Positions 6,043-9,056 of a stretch of DNA of 9,056 nucleotides are shown in pieces (positions within the stretch are counted from its first letter, which is position 1; each line of letters starts with the position of its first letter). The translations under genes and the position numbers were made by a program. The DNA lies in assembly GCA_964384625.1 (NCBI GenBank), contig CAYLNH010000288.1:1-9056 (forward strand), written 5' to 3'. The notes under the pieces are model-generated. The model was not told the DNA's origin and made no database searches. It saw only the letters and a list, made by a program, of their open reading frames with translations. The DNA is from CAYLNH01 sp964384625. GTDB lineage: Bacteria; Verrucomicrobiota; Lentisphaeria; JABSQK01.

Positions 6043-6081
6043 CATTCCTGGCCAGGCCCGAATGGCGCTGTTGCGCGCAAC
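6041..6081. repeat. hairpin and adjacent palindrome past the prepilin operon
   Basis: GCCATTC (6041-6047) pairs with GAATGGC (6060-6066) across a 12-nt loop. Four bases later comes the perfect 12-bp palindrome GTTGCGCGCAAC (6070-6081). They lie between the repeat element and the end of the minus-strand operon and could help end transcription from either side, although no T-run is present. Confidence 0.4.
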
Positions 6082-6097
6082 ATTACGCGTCGTTCGG

Positions 6098-6117
6098 GCC
6101 TATCGTCCGGGATAGGC
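6098..6117 (-). repeat. hairpin overlapping the stop codon of the last operon gene
   Basis: GCCTATC (6098-6104) and GATAGGC (6111-6117) form a perfect 7-bp stem with a 6-nt loop. On the minus-strand mRNA it spans the final codons and the TAG at 6100-6102. With no U-tract after it, 3'-end protection is as likely as termination. Confidence 0.45.
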
Positions 6118-6903
6118 GATCGCAAAGGAGTTGGCCGGGTCGCAGGTTTCGACATGGCCGTCACCGAAGACCACGTTGCCCTTGCCGCCGCGGATGTCGC
6201 CGGACAGATGATAAGTCCCGATACAGTCCGACCCGCCGCCATTGAGAATGCCGATCATGCCGTTGTTCAACGGCCACTTGCTCCAGCCGGGGACGGTCCA
6301 CGGGTTCTCCTCCGACATGAGCATCGTCTTCTCCGGCTGCGGAATACGGTTCAGCCGACGGCCGAACGGTTCAGGAGCGTAATTGGCGTATTTGCTGTCG
6401 TCCATCCCCGGATTGTAGGCGTAGCAGAAAGCCGGCGTAATGTCCTTGGCAACGGCCCCAGCCATGTCATGGCCGGTCGGGCAATACACACCGACGCTCT
6501 GCCAGCGCACGTTGAACGTGGGGCAAAGATAAACCGCCTCTGCAGTCAAGTAGTTGTTCACATACAGCGGATTGCCCTGAACGCTCGGCAGGTTGTGCCA
6601 CAAATGCCTCCAGCCGGCGCCCGCCCCGGGCATCCAATTCCGGCCTACCAGAATGTCATCGCTGTCGTCCGCATACAGCCGATGGGCAACACCGAACTGC
6701 CGCAGGTTGTTCAGGCAAGAGCTATTCCGCGCGATTTCGCGGGCCCGGCTGAGGACCGGGAGCAGCAACGCCGCCAGAATGGCAATGATGGCAATGACCA
6801 CCAGTAATTCAATCAGCGTAAACGACCACACCTGACGGTGTGGCCGGCGCCGTCGTTGTTCTCGGACAGCAATGATGTCGGTACAGATGAAGCGGTAGTG
6901 CAT
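6100..6903 (-). CDS. prepilin-like (type II pseudopilin-type) protein with C-terminal DGHVE motif, second copy
   Basis: A 267-aa member of the large family of prepilin-type N-terminal cleavage/methylation proteins abundant in PVC bacteria; the individual role is unknown. After a 27-residue basic leader (RRRR 17-20) comes the type III signal F28-T-L-I-E32 and a hydrophobic helix to about residue 49, ending LLLPVLSRARE. Glu32 is at the expected +5 position, but the -1 residue is Ser27 instead of the usual Gly. A CLNNLRQFGVA segment follows the helix, and VFGDGHVE stands near the C-terminus. Cys residues are numerous, allowing disulfides outside the cell. The start is supported by GGAG (6913-6916) 9 nt upstream. 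It follows its paralogue by 17 bp and is last in the operon. A surface or secretion pseudopilus role is inferred from the signal only. Confidence 0.88.
   Translation of the reverse strand: MHYRFICTDIIAVREQRRRRPHRQVWSFTLIELLVVIAIIAILAALLLPVLSRAREIARNSSCLNNLRQFGVAHRLYADDSDDILVGRNWMPGAGAGWRHLWHNLPSVQGNPLYVNNYLTAEAVYLCPTFNVRWQSVGVYCPTGHDMAGAVAKDITPAFCYAYNPGMDDSKYANYAPEPFGRRLNRIPQPEKTMLMSEENPWTVPGWSKWPLNNGMIGILNGGGSDCIGTYHLSGDIRGGKGNVVFGDGHVETCDPANSFAIAYPGR
6801..6824. repeat. signal-coding nucleotide repeat, copy in the second prepilin-like gene
   Basis: This stretch and 7679-7702 are identical at 23 of 24 bases. On the minus strand they encode the FTLIELL signal with the same, partly AT-ending codons (TTT, ATT, GAA, TTR). 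The flanking parts of the two genes are much more diverged. Confidence 0.6.
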
Positions 6904-6912
6904 GATGGCGGT

Positions 6913-6916
6913 CTCC
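6913..6916 (-). promoter_or_regulatory. ribosome binding site of the second prepilin-like gene
   Basis: GGAG on the minus strand, 9 nt before the ATG at 6903, inside the 17-bp gap between the two prepilin-like genes. It supports the upstream ATG and therefore the long 27-residue leader. Confidence 0.55.
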
Positions 6917-6920
6917 AGAA

Positions 6921-7730
6921 CTATCTGATGATCTTCTCGCGAAAACGGAGTTCGCCGCCGCAGAGCTCGTCATATTCCGTTTCCGTCAGGCCGGCAGCCC
7001 AGTCGGCATCGCGGCGTTCGACATGGCCGTCGAGGTAGGCGATCTGGAAGGACCGCCCCGGATGGCGCAGACCGAGGTGCCGCTTGTCGACTTCAAACAG
7101 GGCATCGCGGAAGTCTTCCCATTTCAGGGGGTAACGGTTAAACACGGCTGCATCGCAAACCAGAGCGGTCCCGGCCGCGTCGAAGTCATGCAGGCGCCGC
7201 GGGCCGCCGATAAAATCCCAATAGTCCGGCCAATCCGCTTCACCGCCCACTGTGAACGGACCGGTGCGATCGATCCAGCCGCTCTTCGGATGGTACATGA
7301 ACCCCCAGCTGCCCTGCGTCTCGTGCCAGCTGTAGGCGCGGACGTCCCGCAGATATGACGGGCAATAGTAATCGCACGGCGGCTTTGCCTTGGGCGGCTT
7401 GTCGTTTTCCCATATGCGCCAGACGTTGTGTTGCGTTTCGCCGATGAAGCCGTTGGCGATGCCGAGATAGTGCCCGAGCCGGTTGCGATCCAGCAGGTCG
7501 CCGCGGCCGCAATTCTTGCCCGGCGGCAGGACTCCCTCATAGTCGTCAACGTACATCGTGTTGGCCAACCCAACCTGCTTCAGGTGGCCGAGGCAGATGA
7601 TCGCCCGCGCCTGCTCGCGGGCCTGCTGCAACGCCGGCAGCAACAAAGCCGCCAGCACGGCGATGATCGCAATCACTACCAGCAATTCAATCAGCGTAAA
7701 CGTCCCGGGTCGATCGGCATGTTCTGTCAT
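6921..7730 (-). CDS. prepilin-like (type II pseudopilin-type) protein with C-terminal DGHVE motif, first copy
   Basis: A 269-aa paralogue of the next gene downstream. A short 10-residue leader precedes F11-T-L-I-E15 (Glu at +5) and a hydrophobic helix to about residue 32, ending LLLPALQQARE. The -1 residue is Thr10; a Gly stands one position earlier. CLGHLKQVGLANTMY follows the helix, and AYLDGHVE lies about 35 residues from the end, in the layout of the PVC prepilin-like family. Trp, Tyr and Cys are common in the middle, suggesting a folded exported domain. Its ATG overlaps the regulator's stop (ATGA at 7727-7730), with AGGGA 8 nt upstream inside the regulator gene, so translation is probably coupled. 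Linkage to a LacI-type regulator suggests expression in response to a sugar or related effector; what the protein binds or builds is unknown. Confidence 0.88.
   Translation of the reverse strand: MTEHADRPGTFTLIELLVVIAIIAVLAALLLPALQQAREQARAIICLGHLKQVGLANTMYVDDYEGVLPPGKNCGRGDLLDRNRLGHYLGIANGFIGETQHNVWRIWENDKPPKAKPPCDYYCPSYLRDVRAYSWHETQGSWGFMYHPKSGWIDRTGPFTVGGEADWPDYWDFIGGPRRLHDFDAAGTALVCDAAVFNRYPLKWEDFRDALFEVDKRHLGLRHPGRSFQIAYLDGHVERRDADWAAGLTETEYDELCGGELRFREKIIR
7679..7702. repeat. signal-coding nucleotide repeat, copy in the first prepilin-like gene
   Basis: Partner of 6801-6824, with 23 of 24 bases shared. It may record recent duplication or gene conversion, or selection on the mRNA over the signal sequence. 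Confidence 0.6.
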
Positions 7731-8716
7731 GTACTCATTCCCTGCTTCAGTTCGCCCGCAAAACTAATCGCCGATTGCGGTGCCTGCGGCATTTTGATTT
7801 TGCGCAGCAGCAGATCGACGGCTGCGGCGCCGATCTGGTCGCTCGGCAGTTCGATGTACGACAGAAGAATATCCTCGCGTTGGGGAGCGGTTTCCGCAAC
7901 GGTGATAATCGCCACATCCTCCGGTACGCGCAGTTGCCGGCGCGTCGCCGCCCGATACAGACCCCAGGCGCAAGAAGGCGTGTAGGCCAGGACTCCTGCC
8001 GGGGGATCGACTTCCGCCAGGAAGGCCTCGGCAATCTCCAAACGCGAGTCCGGGCCGCCGGGAACCGTATGATTACGGACCGTAACGCCGTCTGCCGCAG
8101 CCCGGTCCCGCGCGCCCGTCAGCCGATCCGCGGCGCTGTAGTGCAGGTCGCCGCTCGTATTGAAGACGGCAAGATTGCGGTAGCCGCGCGCCAGCAGATG
8201 CGCCGCCGCCTGGCGGCCGATAGCCAGATCGTCGGGATGGACCGCGTCGGCGTCAAGTTTGCGGTTGATCCAGACATGCGGGATCTGATTCTCGGTCAAC
8301 GCCGTTTCCAGTGCGGGCAGCACTTGAACGTTGTAATTCACCAGCAAACCGTCCGAATACCAGCGCTGCAGGAAACTGTAGATGAACTTGTCATTCAACA
8401 GTTTGTCGTCCGGCAATCGGGCCAGAGCCAGGTGGTTGTCGACGGCGTCCAGGGCTCGGCAGATACTCTCGAGCAGACGCCCGCCGATGACGCTGCGGAG
8501 GACCACATCGCTGGACAACAAGGTAATGCAACCGAATTTCCCGCGGCGCATGGCGCGCGCCGACTGGTTGGCGCGATACCCGAGCCGGCGGGCGCCTTCC
8601 ACGACCTTGCGGCAGGTCTCCGGCCGGTAGTCGTCCGACCGCCCGTTAAGGATCCGGCTGACGGTACACGAAGAAACGCCGAGGGACTCGGCCAGTTGCT
8701 GGATGGTCACACTCAT
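7727..8716 (-). CDS. LacI-family transcriptional regulator
   Basis: A 329-aa DNA-binding regulator of normal family length. The N-terminal helix-turn-helix (T4-IQQLAESLGVSSCTVSRILNG-25) is canonical. The segment to residue 50 ends in GYRANQSARAMRRGK, the hinge-helix region, with Met56 where most members have the minor-groove Leu. Residues 61 to about 325 form the periplasmic-binding-protein-like effector domain, with IGRQAAAHLLARGYRNLAVF and a final helix SDQIGAAAVDLLLRKI. The effector is probably a sugar by family, but the sequence does not identify it. It is first in a three-gene minus-strand operon, and its stop overlaps the next start by ATGA. A promoter with a perfect TATAAT and an inverted repeat over it lies 20-55 bp upstream, which points to autoregulation. 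No strong Shine-Dalgarno is seen before the ATG, but the helix-turn-helix begins right after it. Confidence 0.93.
   Translation of the reverse strand: MSVTIQQLAESLGVSSCTVSRILNGRSDDYRPETCRKVVEGARRLGYRANQSARAMRRGKFGCITLLSSDVVLRSVIGGRLLESICRALDAVDNHLALARLPDDKLLNDKFIYSFLQRWYSDGLLVNYNVQVLPALETALTENQIPHVWINRKLDADAVHPDDLAIGRQAAAHLLARGYRNLAVFNTSGDLHYSAADRLTGARDRAAADGVTVRNHTVPGGPDSRLEIAEAFLAEVDPPAGVLAYTPSCAWGLYRAATRRQLRVPEDVAIITVAETAPQREDILLSYIELPSDQIGAAAVDLLLRKIKMPQAPQSAISFAGELKQGMST
7739..7743 (-). promoter_or_regulatory. ribosome binding site of the first prepilin-like gene
   Basis: AGGGA on the minus strand, 8 nt before the ATG at 7730 and inside the end of the LacI-family gene. Together with the ATGA overlap it fixes this start and supports coupled translation. 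Confidence 0.55.
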
Positions 8717-8734
8717 GATCTGCGTCCAAGTTCC

Positions 8735-8750
8735 ATATAATCCATTATAT
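8735..8750. promoter_or_regulatory. 16-bp inverted repeat, candidate operator of the LacI-family regulator
   Basis: ATATAAT (8735-8741), CC and ATTATAT (8744-8750) form a perfect 7-bp dyad. It covers the -10 box and the expected transcription start (about 8737) of the regulator operon, the classic position for repression. It lies in an AT-rich island of about 30 bp. LacI-family operators usually have a central CG pair; the CC centre here is atypical, so another factor, or simply an AT-rich promoter, is possible. Confidence 0.4.
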
Positions 8751-8772
8751 AATCGTTTATACTACAATGCAA
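8744..8772 (-). promoter_or_regulatory. promoter of the regulator-prepilin operon
   Basis: On the minus strand, TTGCAT (8767-8772) is followed after 17 bases by a perfect TATAAT (8744-8749). The start of transcription would be near 8737, with a leader of about 20 nt before the ATG at 8716. The three genes downstream are nearly contiguous and no second promoter is evident between them. Confidence 0.55.
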
Positions 8773-9056
8773 GTGGATTCATGAAATTGCGGTCACTGCT
8801 GTCTGAGGTCTTGCGCCGGAAGCAGTTCCGGTTCGCAGCGGGGCATCAACGACGATCACAGCGTGCTGTTGGCGGGGAAGAGCAACGAAGCCGAGGGCCG
8901 AGACAACCCCGGCTTGGGGGGAAGCGCGCCCTGCCAGGAAGGCTTTACCTGCAATTGCCCTGCCCCCGGGCGCATGTCACTTCCGTAGGCATTTCCTGCC
9001 GACAATTGGCTCGATCCTACGACCCCAGGCGGTTTATCCGCCTGGTGAAGAAGTTC
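8773..9056. other. right-edge region with no supported gene
   Basis: A plus-strand frame from ATG 8781 is open for 92 codons to the window edge, but its product is Arg-rich and matches no family I know. A second plus frame (about 8842-8988, ending at TAG) has GC-rich third positions and a natural residue mix (GINDDHSVLLAGK onward, with several Cys) but no start codon, since a stop lies just upstream at 8782-8784. The mirror frame on the minus strand gives a 39-codon ORF. This could be a decayed gene or a repeat; I see no firm coding region. Confidence 0.4.
9025..9045. repeat. perfect 8-bp-stem hairpin near the right edge
   Basis: CCAGGCGG (9025-9032), loop TTTAT and CCGCCTGG (9038-9045). It is the strongest simple stem in the window. 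It stands in a gene-free stretch, without a T-run, and resembles palindromic intergenic repeats of PVC genomes; that resemblance is from memory. Confidence 0.5.

Larger units (their letters stand above)
5628..6099. other. gene-free region rich in inverted repeats
   Basis: These 472 bp separate serA from the 3' end of the convergent prepilin-like operon. Short open frames on both strands have Arg- and Cys-rich, family-less products, and I reject them. The stretch contains many perfect palindromes and hairpins, listed individually, and a compact element at 5861-6042. The density of dyads in a region without genes suggests repeat-element insertion or remnants, not a lost gene. Confidence 0.6.

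Noticed and set aside
5959..6807. 282-codon plus-strand open frame opposite the second prepilin-like gene
   Set aside because: Antisense to a gene with a clear FTLIE signal and DGHVE motif. Its N-terminal part lies in the hairpin repeat, not in a domain.
7775..8740. 321-codon plus-strand open frame opposite the LacI-family gene
   Set aside because: Mirror frame of a canonical LacI-type gene; no family resemblance and no ribosome site.
1..9056. tRNA, rRNA, CRISPR array or prophage genes
   Set aside because: No cloverleaf with a matching anticodon arm, no regularly spaced direct repeats, and no integrase, transposase or phage structural motifs were seen on either strand.

Overview
The window is GC-rich chromosomal DNA from a bacterium. 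Its gene content suggests the Planctomycetes-Verrucomicrobia-Lentisphaerae (PVC) group, most likely a Lentisphaerae/Kiritimatiellae relative. The reasons are: tandem prepilin-like genes with FTLIELLVVIAIIA signals and a C-terminal DGHVE motif, directly linked to a LacI-type regulator; an FHA-cyclase beside a receiver-Ser/Thr kinase; and intergenic hairpins with the core CGCTGAARGCG, which resemble repeats I know from PVC genomes. This placement is inferred from gene families, not from a marker gene.

Left part (1-2930), signalling. The tail of an unknown gene ends at 55 and is followed by a hairpin. Next come a plus-strand FHA plus class III nucleotide cyclase gene (274-1305) and, convergent to it, a minus-strand gene for a receiver domain fused to a Hanks-type Ser/Thr kinase (1432-2775). 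Both appear to have promoters of the form TTGRCA-N17-TAGTTT. A plausible but untested circuit is: histidine kinase (not in the window) to receiver-kinase, then phosphothreonine sites read by FHA domains, then cAMP.

Middle part (2931-5627), housekeeping. mreC (cell-wall elongation scaffold) and serA (3-phosphoglycerate dehydrogenase) lie on the plus strand, separated by 246 bp that contain hairpins. mreC has no mreB or mreD beside it. SerA has an intact catalytic triad, but its ACT domain lacks the usual serine-binding residues.

Gene-free stretch (5628-6099). It holds several inverted repeats. The main one is an inverted-repeat-bounded element at 5861-6042 with three internal hairpins, probably a REP/MITE-like PVC repeat.

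Right part (6098-8772), a three-gene minus-strand operon. A LacI-family regulator (7727-8716) overlaps a prepilin-like gene (6921-7730) by ATGA, and a second prepilin-like gene (6100-6903) follows after 17 bp. A promoter with a perfect TATAAT and a 16-bp inverted repeat over the -10 region suggests autoregulation. The right edge (8773-9056) has no supported gene, only an unterminated low-quality open frame and a perfect 8-bp-stem hairpin.
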